Below, piece after piece: positions 13,001-24,903 of a DNA stretch of 64,000 bases; the first letter of the stretch is position 1; each line of letters begins with the position of its first letter. Source of the DNA: Caenorhabditis elegans (lineage: Eukaryota; Nematoda; Chromadorea; Rhabditida; Rhabditidae); contig NC_003284.9 of the NCBI RefSeq assembly GCF_000002985.6, positions 15,872,001-15,936,000 of the forward strand, in the 5' to 3' direction. A program made the position numbers and the translations under genes. Under the pieces are notes generated by a model. It searched no databases and was not told the DNA's origin. It saw nothing but the letters and a program-made list of their open reading frames with translations.

Positions 13001-13143
13001 AGCCAATTGTGCAAATCCCTAAAGCCATAAGTCCACAGGAGATGCTGATGAACATTGCTAGCAGCATGGGCTCCAACATTGACAGAAATCATGTCCTGGC
13101 AGCGTTGCAAATGGAAGAGCTCCGCACGGCTGCTGCCCAATAA
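7096..13143 (+). CDS. SAND-domain transcription factor, GMEB type
   Basis: Six exons fit one frame: 7096-7344, 10073-10371, 10427-10569, 11543-11956, 12010-12260 and 12946-13143 (517 aa, all GT-AG). Residues about 84-170 form a SAND DNA-binding domain of the glucocorticoid-modulatory-element-binding (GMEB) type. Visible marks are the CPGI turn (100-103), SPKEF (118-122), the KDWK DNA-contact motif (132-135), and the following His/Cys cluster (H157, H159, C163, C167), which binds zinc in GMEB proteins. The N-terminus is acidic. After the SAND domain come Ser/Thr/Gln-rich low-complexity sequence and a charged, possibly coiled-coil stretch. It should be a nuclear DNA-binding regulator. The start follows an acceptor by six bases. 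The 2.7-kb intron 1, intron 3 and intron 5 all carry transposon insertions, and the gene converges on the next gene. C. elegans has more than one GMEB paralogue and I cannot say which this is. Confidence 0.9.
8228..8661. mobile_element. MITE with GGTGGAGTAG terminal inverted repeats
   Basis: The left end reads TTAAAGGTGGAGTAGCGACA and the right end is the complement, GCGCTACTCCACCTTTAA. The element is about 434 bp, has no ORF, and is the most complete member of a family with further copies at about 4390, 18979, 22695, 27155, 39591 and 43214. Confidence 0.85.
9681..9890 (-). mobile_element. tRNA-derived SINE-like element
   Basis: Read on the minus strand, it has a pol III box A (TAGCTCAGTCGGTA, complement of 9867-9880) and a box B (GGTCACAAGCTCAAGTCC, complement of 9826-9843). 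An element body follows, shared with the plus-strand copy at 33866-34082. The rest of a tRNA fold is absent, so it is a SINE-type element and not a tRNA gene. Confidence 0.8.
10770..11255. mobile_element. hAT-type MITE with 8-bp target duplication
   Basis: The 486-bp element begins CAGAGCTGTGC and ends with the near-complement GTACAGCCCTG. It is flanked on both sides by the exact octamer ATGTAGAT (10762-10769 and 11256-11263). The interior is made of repeated phrases like GCCGAAGTTGCCGAACCC in both orientations. Eight-base duplications with CAGGG-type ends are the mark of hAT transposons. It sits in intron 3 of the SAND gene. Confidence 0.85.
12552..12786. mobile_element. GC-rich MITE copy (TAGGGCTCCC family), truncated
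   Basis: It contains the family phrases GCGGCACGGAACCCCGAACG and GTGTCGGCCGCTTC twice. Both terminal TAGGGCTCCC ends are missing. It lies in intron 5 of the SAND gene and is far more GC-rich than its surroundings. Confidence 0.7.
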
Positions 13144-13606
13144 GATACTCACTCATTTTACATTTTACCAAACTTTATCACAATTAACCGCATTCCATTT
13201 CAGATTAATTTCAGATTTAGTCAATATCATTTTTAATTCTTAAATTTTATTTGAATAATTTATCAATGCATAACTTTTTTTTCCACTCTAGTCCTCTTTT
13301 TTAATTGGAATGTTTAAGATTCTAGTTATTTATTGTGATGTCATAAGCATGTATTCCCGGAATAGAAATTTTTGTCTGTACAAATTGGTTTTTTTTGCAT
13401 TTTTGCATTTCTTTCAAAATATCATTATTAATTTATAAAAAGTCACTTATCGGCTCTCTCATTCTCTTCCCACTCTGTATGAAATGTAATGCGAAATTCA
13501 TTTTTGGGATGGATCATGCTTTATTTTTTCCATTTTTGTAATTGTAATTTCTTTGTAATTTTGTCATTTTCCTCAAGTTTCCAAGTCAGAACTCGACAGT
13601 TTTCTT

Positions 13607-13623
13607 AATAAATTATTTTTATT
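13607..13623. terminator. Overlapping convergent poly(A) signals
   Basis: AATAAA on the plus strand (13607-13612) and AATAAA on the minus strand (TTTATT at 13618-13623) lie within 17 bases. The first is about 465 nt past the SAND stop codon and the second about 95 nt past the stop of the minus-strand gene. The two 3' ends should therefore overlap by a few tens of bases. Confidence 0.65.
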
Positions 13624-13715
13624 TAATGACAGTGATCAATGCCTGAAAGCTTTTGAATGGTCGGTTCGGAGCACAAAATAGCGAGTAAATAACATAAAAA
13701 TGTACAAGTAAGTAT

Positions 13716-15586
13716 TTACTTCTTCTTTCTGTATTGAGAAAGAGCTGGGAGTTTGCCCTCTGGTAGTGAGCGGTAAGGATTTGGCACCTGGGCTCCCGGG
13801 TAGCGAGTTTTGTACTGGTTTACTTGATCCTGAAAATACGAAAGTTAAATTTTCAAAAAAAAACTGTCAAACTTAATAGAAATTTATTTGTTAGGTTAAA
13901 TAAGCTAAAAAACATATGATAAAAGAGATTTTTAAGTATGGAATTTTTTATCAAAAAGTTGGAACAAAAAACTTACCAAAAAGTCGTCGTATTCTTCAAT
14001 TTCCAGAAGCAAATTATTCAAATAAGTGTCTCGATTGTTTGGCTGTGGTTTTGCTCTGAATAATAAAAAAAGTTACAATATCCTTTATTATTATAAATTC
14101 AGTGAAAAGTACCTGAAGACCAGTGGTGGATATGTGAATGGTCGTGGAGTAGTGTGTTGACGAGCCACTCTGTTTTGATTACTCTAAAATTTTATTTTAT
14201 TTTTTTGAAAAATCTAACAAAATATATAGATTACGTGAATTGGTTGATGGAATTGAGCAACATATGCGTATTGTCGTGTCGTTGCAGTATCACTTAATTG
14301 GTAGTTACGGGCTCCGCGAGCCTGGAATATTGAATTTTTGAAAAATAAGAACAAATATAATAAAAAATAAATGTTACCAAGTTCCTTTTCCTATCGACCA
14401 CCAAGTTTGTTTCAGACACAAAATTGCCATCTTCATCGTAAGTACCTCCGATGCTGAAATGTTTTTACTTTTGATTTAGTAAAATGTCAAGACCCAGTGA
14501 AATTTTTTTTTTAAATAAAAAATTGAAGCAGATCCTAAAATTATAACTGTAGTCTTGTTTACAGTAAATTCATCATAAAAACTCAAATAAACCCTTACTT
14601 TTCTTCTGGCACTGGAGGAGCTTCTGGAATATCATTCACAGCCATTTGGTCAGGCACTGGTGGCAGAGGTGTTGTTGGTTTGGCTGTTGGCTTGATCGTT
14701 GTTGTCGGGGATTCGGTGGTCAGTACATGGATTACTGGAATTTTTAAAATATATAAATTTAATAGTTTAATAGTTGGAAAAATATTTCTATTTTTTTGTT
14801 TAATTATTTTTAACTTATTTTATCAAATCAATAATTTATTAACAAGCAGTTATCAGGTTAACTACTATGGGTTCCATGTAGGCGCCAAAACGCCTGCCGC
14901 ACCATTTTTTGCTGCGAGCCGCGCCTCCTGTATAGTACGCAGAACCCGAAAAATGTCGACCGCGGCGAAATAATAATTTAACATCGATATCAAGGACTGG
15001 TAATTTCAAAAAAAAAAAAAAAAAGATCAAAGAGCAATATTGAGTTTTTCACCAGTGGTATGCGACTGTCCAAGTTAAACATTTTTGGCCATATTGGCAA
15101 CCCGCGATTTGTAGATATAATTTAAATAATTTTTTTTTTTTTAGGATAATTCAAATTTCAAATTTCAAAGCAAGATTGGAATCATCATTAAAAAATTTTT
15201 AGAATTGGCCGAATGTTTTACTGAACTTTAAAAAAAAGTTTTCCAGCAAATTGGCGAAATACCAAAAATCAATTTGCGGAACTGCAATTGCCTCGCGCTT
15301 CTTATTAAGATGATCAGTCCCCAAGCATGATTAAATATCTCTCTTACAAGAAATCTTTCAAAAACATACTCTCATCATGAGTCATCGGCAACGGTGGTAG
15401 GCCAGACAAGAACTGTTGTCGTTCTGCCGTGAGAATTCTGCTTTCCGCATTTGCGAGGTTGCCAAAACCACCAAGGTTTCTGTTTCGTAGTAATCGAAAA
15501 TACAGGTCTAACTGAGAGGGTCCATATAGGTTTTGGCATAATGCCAAGCCTAGGTATATGCTGAGTAGGTAAGCTATCCTTAGCAT
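13716..15586 (-). CDS. Small secreted protein of unknown function
   Basis: Seven minus-strand exons join in frame: 15370-15586, 14599-14734, 14378-14453, 14235-14321, 14113-14183, 13977-14055 and 13716-13829 (259 aa). The product starts with a clear signal peptide (MLRIAYLLSIYLGLALC, likely cut before Q18). Next are a Leu/Arg/Asn-rich segment to about residue 72 and a Pro/Thr-rich linker (about 75-118), then a polar Tyr/Gln/Pro-rich C-terminal half ending in RKKK. No transmembrane helix follows the signal and there is only the signal-region Cys, so it is probably a disulfide-free extracellular or cuticle-associated protein. I do not recognise a family. It converges with the SAND gene, and its first intron holds a fragment of a GC-rich MITE. 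All introns have GT-AG ends and keep frame, which is the main support. Confidence 0.8.
14885..14972. repeat. Fragment of the GC-rich MITE family
   Basis: The phrases CCGCGCCTCCTGTATAGT and AGAACCCGAAAAATGTCG match the complement of the copy at 20572-20788. It lies in intron 1 of the secreted-protein gene. Confidence 0.6.
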
Positions 15587-17804
15587 AGCTTCTGAAAAAA
15601 TTGTAGATTGAAAAAATGTGAAAAAAAACTGATAATCAAAGAATTGAGAAAAAAATAAAAATAAATATTTGAGCTTTTAGTGAAAACTTGGAGGAAATTC
15701 TTTTAAAAAATGAAAAAAAAACATGTGTTATTTTTACTTTGAAAATTATTTTGAATACTGAAAATATTGAAAAAAAGGGAGAAAATTGCTTTAAAAATTT
15801 TCTAAAAATCACGAAACCCAGAAGTTGGGTAGGGATATAAATGACAATTTTTGAGTGGCAATTTTTAAATAAAAATTAAAAAACTCGTAAACAAACAGTT
15901 CTGAAGTAAAAAAGGCTCGTCAAAAAATTTAATTGAAATGTACAAGAAAGTTCTAACAGTTAAAATGATAAAAGAAATTATTAGCATAATCCCTTGAAAC
16001 CATAGAGAAATCTGAGAAATTCGCAAAAAAAAAACATGACGGGTCAGGTGAAAGAGGGCGTGAAATCAGCGAGATGATAAAAAAGGTATCGAAAAGTGAA
16101 TGGGGGGGGGGGGGCGAGGTATCTACAAATGTTTAATGAATAGCGCGCGTTTTTTTTTTGATATCTTCTCCGTGTTCAAAAGCCAGATCAGGCGTGCCAA
16201 CAAAAAGCGACAAGAGGTGAAAGCATCTGAGTGAAAGCCGAAACTTTCGCCCTAGCAACTCCCCCTCCTCAAAAAACAGTCCCACTTTTTCACCATTTTT
16301 GTGCGATGAATCGAGTCTGATTTTAAACGCGAGGATTATCCGGTTTTAGTTACTATGTTGTAGAAGTAACTGGAAACCAACAAAAATGCGGAGAAGAAGA
16401 AAAAGAAAAAAATACTAGACGTTATGAAAGAAGATTTTTGTGAATAAAAGAGATGGAATTTGAATTTAGAACTTGCCAAAAAACTTGCACTAGAATTAAA
16501 GACATGTGGGAAAAATTTCAAACTTTAATAAATTTACTCCTTTTTTTCGGAGTTTGGTTCTGTCATAAAAGTTTAAAAGAAACGTTTAAGAGGTTTCATG
16601 TAGAAAATTGTTTTTTCTATGATATTTTGAATATTTCAAACAAATTTTTTTACTACTTCATCATTTTTTTGAATAATGCACTTTAATATTAGAAAAAGTT
16701 ATAATTTTTATGAATTGTGAATGGCATTTTTGGCAATTTTGACATTTTGGTATTTTTCCAAGTATAAATTCAAGTATAAACCATGAAACCTTTTTTTTGT
16801 TGTTCAAGAAATAAAAATAAAAACTACGGTCTCTTTGGAAAAAATTTAGGTCAAACTTTGCAGCTCAAGTTTATACACAAAACATTTTGAAAACAAGAAG
16901 TCTAAGCTCTACGACTAAATAAAAATGTAAATAATAAAAATTTGATACCTTGCAACTTCTGTTAGCCAAATATCTCAGAGCCCTAAAACTACCAATTTCT
17001 AAAAACCAGGAACCAAAACGGTCAGCATTTAGCCAAACTATGGAGACAGCCCGCAGGCAAATCAGACAGTTCTAATGTTCTCCGAATCAAAAAACTATTC
17101 TACAATTAATTGAAGTACAGTTTTGCCGAAAACTGACATGTTTGAGAGTGAGAGAGGGAGATGAGAGGGGCCTGTTGTTGCGCCTCGCCCGAAGAGGTAG
17201 ATTCACACATGCAGACAGATTGCATACACGCAATCAAACTAGCTTTATCTCTATTGATATACACATATAACATGAGAAGAATATACATGTAATATAATAA
17301 CAGCAGGGGGGTGCTGTAAGCATCCGCGCTGACGTAATTTAGATTTTCAAATTGATGAAAATTTATGATTTTTGAATTTGTTACCTATTTTTGTATTAGA
17401 GGCGAAGTGGAATTTTTTATGACGTGCAAAGTCGCATGAAGGTCCTCAAAAACCAAATTTATTAGGTTCCAAAAAAAAGTCCGTACCGAGCTAAAATTCC
17501 GAATTTTGCAAATTTGTCTGTTTTGGAACGGTATTTTAGTGTTATTTGGAGTTCACTAGAGTGAGAAAATTTTGCACTTTTCTACGCGGTCTATTTCTGA
17601 CAAGTAAAAACAAATCCATTCAATTCAAGAACTCAAAAATATCAGAATTTGAATTTACGCTGAATACGGAGAAATCTTTTAAAAAAATCAATAATAAACT
17701 TCGACTAGGTATCGGCTCTTTCTCAAATACTTTTCGAAATTTATTTTTTCCAGTTTTTTTCAGTATTCTTATTATTATTCTTGAGTAATACAGATTAAAG
17801 ATGG

Positions 17805-18125
17805 TGTAGTCGAATTTTTTAAGAATTTTTTATTACACTCAAGATTGTCTGAAAACACCAAATTTCATAATGAAAATTCTTGAAAACTTTACAAAAAAAA
17901 GTTGTGAGGACTCAAAAAATGGCCTAAAATTAGTCAAAATTTGAAATTTGAGTCGGTGGGCGGCGAGATTTTAAAATTGTTTTTACCAAATATCGCCGTC
18001 CATCGACTTTAAAGTACCTAAATTAAGTTTTAAAATGCAAGATAATTAACGTTTATACTCAAAACTTGACGGGGATTTCAAAAAAAAATTGTTTCCAGCT
18101 TCTACGTCATTGACAGGTAGGTCAA
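17805..18125. mobile_element. Partial copy of the 557-1132 foldback element
   Basis: It begins TTAAAGATGGTGTAGTCGAA and follows the left arm of the element at 557-1132 (the same GACTCAAAAAATGGCCTAAA and TCGCCGTCCATCGACTTTAA phrases) but lacks the far end. Confidence 0.7.
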
Positions 18126-18978
18126 ATTTTCTAACTTTAAATTTCCCTAAGTGAGTATTGTTGCAAAGTTTCATCAATAATTTTGCCCGCTTGAGCTGGT
18201 TGAAACTGGAAATAAAACTACAAAATTATAAAAAGTCTCCTTCTGAACATTGGCCAAAAAAAGTTTCGGATGGATTTTGTGGTAAATACTTGACTAATTT
18301 GCCTAATACAATTTTATAAAACACTTTTTTTTTGTTTTTCTGTAATTTTATCATTTCCACTATTGTTTTTCAGTAAATCTATTTAAAAACAGGAAAACAA
18401 ATATTCGAATTTCTGAATTTGCCAAAGTAACAATCAAATTTGAAAAAAGATCCAAATTCGCTCAAAAAAAAATGACAAGACAAGGAATGTTTTTGACCTA
18501 ACAAATTAATAAACCGCCGGCAATTGATTAAGGTGTGGTACATTTTACGGCTCAAAATTCTTAGGTTTTTTTCACTTTTTATCAATCACTATAAAGTTGT
18601 GGGAATTTTTCTAATCGACCATAATCCTATTTTTCTTGGTTTTTTTTTAAAATTAAAACTATTTTTTGAAAAAAATTTCCAGACTTTTGGTCTTGCTTTT
18701 TTCATCTTTGAGCTAAACAGCGCCAGCGGGCAGGTTAACAATTTCAAGACAATTTAAACTCGGACTTCAAATTAAAAAGCATGTCATTTAAACGCTTATG
18801 TTAGAATTACTTAATCACACAAATTTCAGCGAAATAACTCAAATCTGAACTTCGAAATTGACATCTGAAGGTTTTTCGGTGCATTATTTTTGGGTTTCAT
18901 TAAAAGAAAACCAAATTCGAACATAAGTTTTCGAACGACGTCCGTCAAATTCTCAATTTTCAGAATACCTTTATTCTC

Positions 18979-19395
18979 TTAAAGGTGGAGTAGCGCCAGT
19001 GGGGATTTTGTCTAAAATTATTATGATCCAAAACGATCAAGTATCATAGTAAAACACTTCAAATTTTTTAAGTTTTTTCATAGTTTCTGGCCAAAGTTTT
19101 GGCAAATTGCCAAATTTTAAAAAAGAGCAAAAAAAAAGAGCAAATCCAAAGCAATGTCGCATGTCCCGACCCCTACAATGTTTTAATACTAATTATTTAA
19201 TAAAAATTAAAGTATAAAAAGGTAGGAAAAAAATTTATTCGGTCACCTTCCAAAATTATGAGTGGCAAAAACTGAGTAATTGTCACTTTTGATTTTCAAA
19301 AAAATTTTGGGAAAGTTATATTATGATATTCGGTCATTTTGTTACCATCGGAGTAGTTTTTAATACCTTCCCCACTGGCGCTACTCCGCCTTTAA
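18979..19395. mobile_element. MITE, GGTGGAGTAGCGCC family, complete
   Basis: The left end is TTAAAGGTGGAGTAGCGCCA and the right end is GGCGCTACTCCGCCTTTAA. The interior matches the 8228-8661 copy in part, in the reverse orientation. Confidence 0.85.
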
Positions 19396-20044
19396 ATTAT
19401 AGGATTTTGCCGAACATGTTCCAACATGAGCACATGCTAATTTTCAAACGACCTTTTTACCTCTCAAAAACAGATTCCATAGAGACCGTAACTTTCAGAG
19501 TTCTGCTTTTCTGCAGTTCCCCAATTTCACGGGCTCATTCTCGCAGCACACGGAACCTTTCAAAAACTAGTGGTCATCATTCTTCAATTTCCTTGTTTTT
19601 CTGACATTCTCAAAATAGGAATGGGGGTCCATGGAATATTTTCGCTTAAAAACTCATTAGATGATCTACGACGCTTAAAAAAAATGAGAGAGAGAGAAAT
19701 GTTCAAAAACAAACAGAGTAGGAAAAACAAGCGATGAAGTTTTCGAATAGTTTAAGTATCCTCTCCACACTTGGGTTCTTGAGTGAAACCTTATTGTCAT
19801 GACGGTAAGGGCGGGGTTCAAGTGAAATGAATAGTTAGAATGGGATGGATGGTATTGTACTTGCTATCGGGATATCTTCAAAAGAAGAATAAGAAGTGAG
19901 AATAACTGAAGAAAGCCCCCCCCCCCCCCAAGTGTAAAATGAGATGTGGAGAATAGATCGTTGGTGACGATATTATGGGACGAAGAGTTATGAGGTTCGT
20001 TCAACGATGACGTCGGCTTTTTCTCCATCATATATTCCGTTTCT

Positions 20045-20076
20045 CCCCCCCCCCCCCCCCCCTCTCCCCCCCCCCC
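20045..20076. repeat. Paired poly-C tracts (18 and 11)
   Basis: C18 at 20045-20062 and C11 at 20066-20076 are separated by TCT, so the minus strand carries G18 and G11. It can form a G-quadruplex on the minus strand. A G20 run follows 255 bp downstream at 20331-20350. Confidence 0.95.
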
Positions 20077-20330
20077 GCTGTTTCGATCCTTTTTTCAGTT
20101 CCGAACAGGCGGAAATGTAGTAGACAACCAGGAGGCCCACAGGTTTTTGACTAGGTAAACATATCTTTTTCAGATGAAAGTGAATTAGAAATGCAAACGA
20201 GATGAAGACTGTGAGGATTGATGAAGAAACAGGAACTAATGGTAACATTGTTAAAGAAAAGAAACCGCGAATAAGAGAAAAATGAAACACCGCTGGAGAC
20301 CTTTTTCATAAGATTCGTTACGGCATCTAT

Positions 20331-20350
20331 GGGGGGGGGGGGGGGGGGGG
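20331..20350. repeat. Poly-G tract, 20 G
   Basis: Twenty consecutive G, the longest mononucleotide G/C run in the window. Runs of this kind are known in C. elegans as sites needing the DOG-1/FANCJ helicase to avoid deletion. Confidence 0.95.
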
Positions 20351-20571
20351 ATATTTCTGAATACAGTTTGATCGGAGATTCAAGTTACTTTTGGTAGGAC
20401 CGCAAAGGCAACTGTTGAAAATGGTCGGGTCATATTTTAGAGTATGCTTTTGAAAATTCTATATACTCTGAGAAGACGATGTGTGCAAGCGAAACATGGC
20501 AAAAATGACTTTGTTATAGTGAGGATACTCGTAGTCCATAAAATCTCTACTTTAAGCAAAAATGAGTATTT

Positions 20572-20788
20572 TAGGGCTCCCATAAGAGGCAGGCGCAGTT
20601 TCAGGGCCTGACACCTGCCTCTCACGCCGGCCTCTTGCCTCATTTCTGCACTATGGCGAGAAATCAAAAGCTAGGTGTTCCCACCATATAGTGCAAAACA
20701 TGGCTCTTTCGCCGCGGCCGACACTTTTCGGGTTCCGCGCCGCACTATACAGGAGGCGCGGCACGACTTGTGTGGTCACCTCCCACGA
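20572..20788. mobile_element. GC-rich MITE copy (TAGGGCTCCC family)
   Basis: The left end is TTAGGGCTCCCATAAGAGG. The interior has GCCGACACTTTTCGGGTTCC and CGCCGCACTATAC. The right end (ACCTCCCACGAG) is degraded. Confidence 0.75.
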
Positions 20789-22694
20789 GAAATAAATTAT
20801 TCAAAGTTTTAGGATTTGAGGCTAATTTAGGTTTTTATTTTTCATAAATTTTGCTTGCACCACATTTAGCAAGACATTTCGCAGGAGGCAGCAATCAGAA
20901 ATTGCCAAACTTGTCAAGCCAAATATAATTATAATTGACAGTTATGTACCACGATTTTTTAATTCAGTTGGGATTTTCAATAAAAAAAGTACAACACACT
21001 ACAATGTGAAATCATGTGCAAAAACCGAGGTGACGGTCATTGGTCTGTTAACGTTCATGCCTTTCAACTCTAAAAACGCGATCTACATTTTTTAAAATTT
21101 TCTATCGAAATTAAAAAATAGTTGTTTGTAACTCAGAAATTTTTTCTAAATACTAAAAAAGTAGTCGCGAAGTTCAGCCACAATCATTAGGAAATGTTTC
21201 AGAATTCTTTTATTTCAAAATTTGACTAAAACATGATATTGTTTTCAAAAACGTTTTCAGAGAAAAATCTCGAAAACATAGTTTTTTTTTCCAGCATACA
21301 TATATTATAATTTTTGTTAGAATATGAGGCTACGTATAATCTAAAACTGCATAACTGCCTTTTTTCATGGATATTCATACTTTTGCACCTAACATACATA
21401 GGTTTGACATATCATTTTAGTGTTGCCTGCTTTTTTTAATATTCTAATAAAAATCATTCTATACAGTTTGAGATCAATGCACATTACACACGCATTCTCA
21501 TAATGCAGATCTCTATTTTCCGCCAATTCACAACTGAGCAAACTATAAACATTTCTCTCACGTTCTTTGCCTCAAAGATAAAAAATAAATAATAGTTACT
21601 TGAATTTATATTTTATCATTTTAAATATTACTCCAATATTAACAATCCCGATTTCAAAACTTCAGGGAACAATGAAAAGTTTCGCAATTTAACAATTTAA
21701 TTTAGTTTTATTATTCAAAGGAGTCTTGTTTTTTTGTTCTTCCACATTTCCATTCTATTCACACTCATAGTCTCTCTAGAAGAAAACATCAGAAATGGAT
21801 TCTCCGTAGATGTATGCAACGAATTTCCGTGAATATTTATCATTTTTAAGCGAATAATTTACGTGTTTTTGGAACACATAAGTGAAGTTCAGAGTTTGAT
21901 ATTTGAATTTATGTATTTATTTATTTTTCAGAACCATTTTTAGAACTTGGCGGGGGTATTACTATTATTTAAGCCAGTGTAGGACTTTGAACATGCAATA
22001 ATACTATTTAATTTTTTTAAACCCAATTTTGAAAATTTGGCAATGTGCCAAAACTGTGGCTAAAGTAAAAAAAACCTAGACATTTGTAAATTTGCTTTTT
22101 TGAAACGTTTTTTTTTAGACTTCAATGTTCTGATAATCTGAAGCTTTTTAAAGCAAGTTAGTTTTCTATACTAATTATTTTGGTCATTCCATGTTCTATA
22201 TATATATTATTTTCCGAAAAAAGTTTTTTCGCGTCTATACTTCTCAAAAGTGCTTGTCGTCAATGTGTTCCGAAAGAAAGAGCACGAATAAAAAAACGCG
22301 GCTCGCGGAGCAATTTCGCCAATTTTTCATTCAAATGTCACTCTCCGACTCCTCTTTCTGTTAATGACAGTATGCCAATTGCGCGTTCTTTTTTTTGTTT
22401 TTTGCATCGCCTAGGTTCGCCGAGAGCCGTCAACTCAAGAAAAGGCAATTATCTCTCAAAGCAGTGACTATGTGTTTGTGAACTTAACTGACATTCTTTT
22501 GCACTTTTATTTGCCGTCTTGTCTACAATTTTTGGTTTCGAACTCTGTAGAATCAAATTGTGAGTCAAATCAATACTTGGTGATGTTATAATAATTTTAA
22601 AAAAATTTAAAATGAATGAAATTTACCAGTTTATTTTACCTTGTTTCAAAATCTATCAAATAGTTGTATCAGTTTGGGAATTTTCAAAAACTCC

Positions 22695-23130
22695 TTAAAG
22701 GTGGAGTAGCGCCAGTGAGGATTTTGTCTAAATAAACTTATAATGATCCAAAACGACCGAATATCATAATAAAACACTCCAAAAAATGGTAGATTTTTCA
22801 TAGTTTCCGGTTATACTTTTCCGGTTATAGTTTTGACAAATTGCCAAAAAATAAATGAAAAATCTGAGCAATTGGGGAAACCCAGAATAATGTCGCATGT
22901 TCCGACCCCTACATTGTTCTAATACAAATAATGAAAACAAAATTAAAGTATAAAGAATGATGGAAAAATGCTTTTTTTTGGCCGACTTTCAAAATTATGA
23001 GAGTCAAACCTGAGTAATTGTTAATGTTTGACAGTAAATAAAAAAATTTCAAAATTTTTTTGATAAGTTTTATTATGATATTCAGTCATTTTGGCACAAT
23101 AGGAGTAGTTGCTCACACTTTCCCCACTGG
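22695..23130. mobile_element. MITE, GGTGGAGTAGCGCC family, right end truncated
   Basis: The left end is intact (TTAAAGGTGGAGTAGCGCCA). The right side stops at TTCCCCACTGG, losing the last 15 or so bases of the terminal repeat. Confidence 0.8.
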
Positions 23131-23593
23131 CTGAAATGTTATGTGATACCTAACAAAACATGCCGAAAAATCGAAAAAAAATGTTGTGCCAAATAATATA
23201 TTCAAATTGTGGAAAGCCACATCCAAGCTGTATGTTGCTTAAAATTCTGAAAATATGTAGCTTTCATACAAGTACAGATGTATAGATTATTTTAGATTTA
23301 GCTTTGATAAGGTTTCATTCCGGAAAAATTGAAATCATCTATTTATTAGCATTAATTTTGATTTCCATCCAGTTTTTTGTTCATTACGTTCAGACTTAAT
23401 TTGTCAAAGTACAATTCTGAAGAAAAAAACAATAGTGTTGTGTGGTCCTGTGCACACAAGATGTCTTATCTGTATTTTGATCTATACGGCCTCTGCCGGT
23501 ATAGTGTTACCTACTTTCTTCCCGCTTGCTCTATTGTACTTTCCCTCCCTGTGTAGAAGGTGCTTGCAGGTGGTCTCAGAGTGCCTCATTTGG

Positions 23594-23735
23594 GTTTGAT
23601 CTACGTAGATCTACAAAAAATGCGGGAGTTGAGACGCAGAGTTCTTAACTGATTTAGTATGGTTAAGAACGTTTTGACGTCACATTTTTTAGACAAAAAA
23701 TTCCGCATTTTTTGTAGATCAAACCGTAATAGGAC
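23594..23735. mobile_element. Small foldback element with GGTTTGATCTAC ends
   Basis: The left arm, GGTTTGATCTACGTAGATCT, and the right arm, TTTTGTAGATCAAACCGTAA, are inverted copies flanking about 100 bases with a second inner pair (AGTTCTTAAC and GGTTAAGAAC). Confidence 0.65.
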
Positions 23736-24635
23736 AGCCTGACAACACGTGTGATTTCCCAACTCTATAGAATCATCAAAACTTCTCGTTCAAAACTTTT
23801 CTATCTAGTCTAATCCAAGACTTCTTGTTGTGCCTCGCACTCCCAAGAACAATTTCATTTCCGTCATAATTGCATCTTTCCAATCTTGTCATTCGATTAA
23901 ATAAACACTTGTCTAAAGGACAAAGAAAGTTGAATATAGATGAAGATCAAAAACCTTTCAATTTTTGATCTTCTACTTTTATGTGAATCTGGAGTTCTTT
24001 TCTGGTAATAATAATCATATTGTTATTAGTTTTGCCTGTGATCATTTGAATATCAAATTTATTTTTGAAGCTTTTTCTCTAAGTTTCCTAAAGTGTAATT
24101 ACGCCTTCAAACGTATTATTTTGAATGTCATTTCTCGTGAATCATGACCATTTTCTAAGCGAATTAGGCTTTTTTTGCGGGCAGCGAACATTGAAAAACA
24201 AGTCTGCTACAGTATCAAAAGTTACATAAAAATATTGACAGTCTCTATAAATTCAATATGTTTTTCCCAACTCTCATTTCATCCGACAAAAACATCAAGA
24301 ATCAATTTTTCACAAAAGGCTATATACGCTTCTCTACAATAAAAACTATTGTGACAAGTTGTCATCAACAACGTTTTTTTTTATTTACGGGTGTCGGGGA
24401 TTTTTTGTGTGCATAAGTTTTGATGTTACGAGTAGTTTGATTTTTGCAGTTTTGTGCTCATGTGGCTGTGGTATTTTCAGAACGGTAAGGGTTTTGAGCG
24501 GATATTTTTTTAAATTGTCTCTTTTTTGAAACGTTCACTTTTTTCTTGCTTCTGTTGACCATAATTTTATAGAAACCCACTCAGTGTCTGCTGCCACAAC
24601 TTTTGTTGTCTGTTCATTTTCTGATACATCATTAA

Positions 24636-24903
24636 TAGGGCTCCCATCTGAGTGAGGCGCAAAATGTGGGCCTCACGCCGACGCCGCGCGCAGCTTTGTG
24701 TAAAATAAAGTGCGGAAGGTAGTTATTTGAAGCGGCCGACACGTTCGGGGTTTCGCAGCTTGGCGTGAAATGAGTAGCTTAGTGTGTGCGCAACGTAGTG
24801 GCGAAGAGGTGGCTCTTTGGAAGCGGCCGAAACGTTTGGGGTTCCGCGCCGCACGATACATTCGGATACATGCGGCTCGCGCGGCGACCTCATGAGAGCC
24901 CTA
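24636..24903. mobile_element. GC-rich MITE, TAGGGCTCCC family, both ends present
   Basis: It runs from TAGGGCTCCCATCTGAG to CTCATGAGAGCCCTA. The ends are complementary and the interior carries two GCGGCCGAMACGTTYGGGGTT units separated by the GCGTGAAATGAGTAGCT phrase. Confidence 0.85.
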
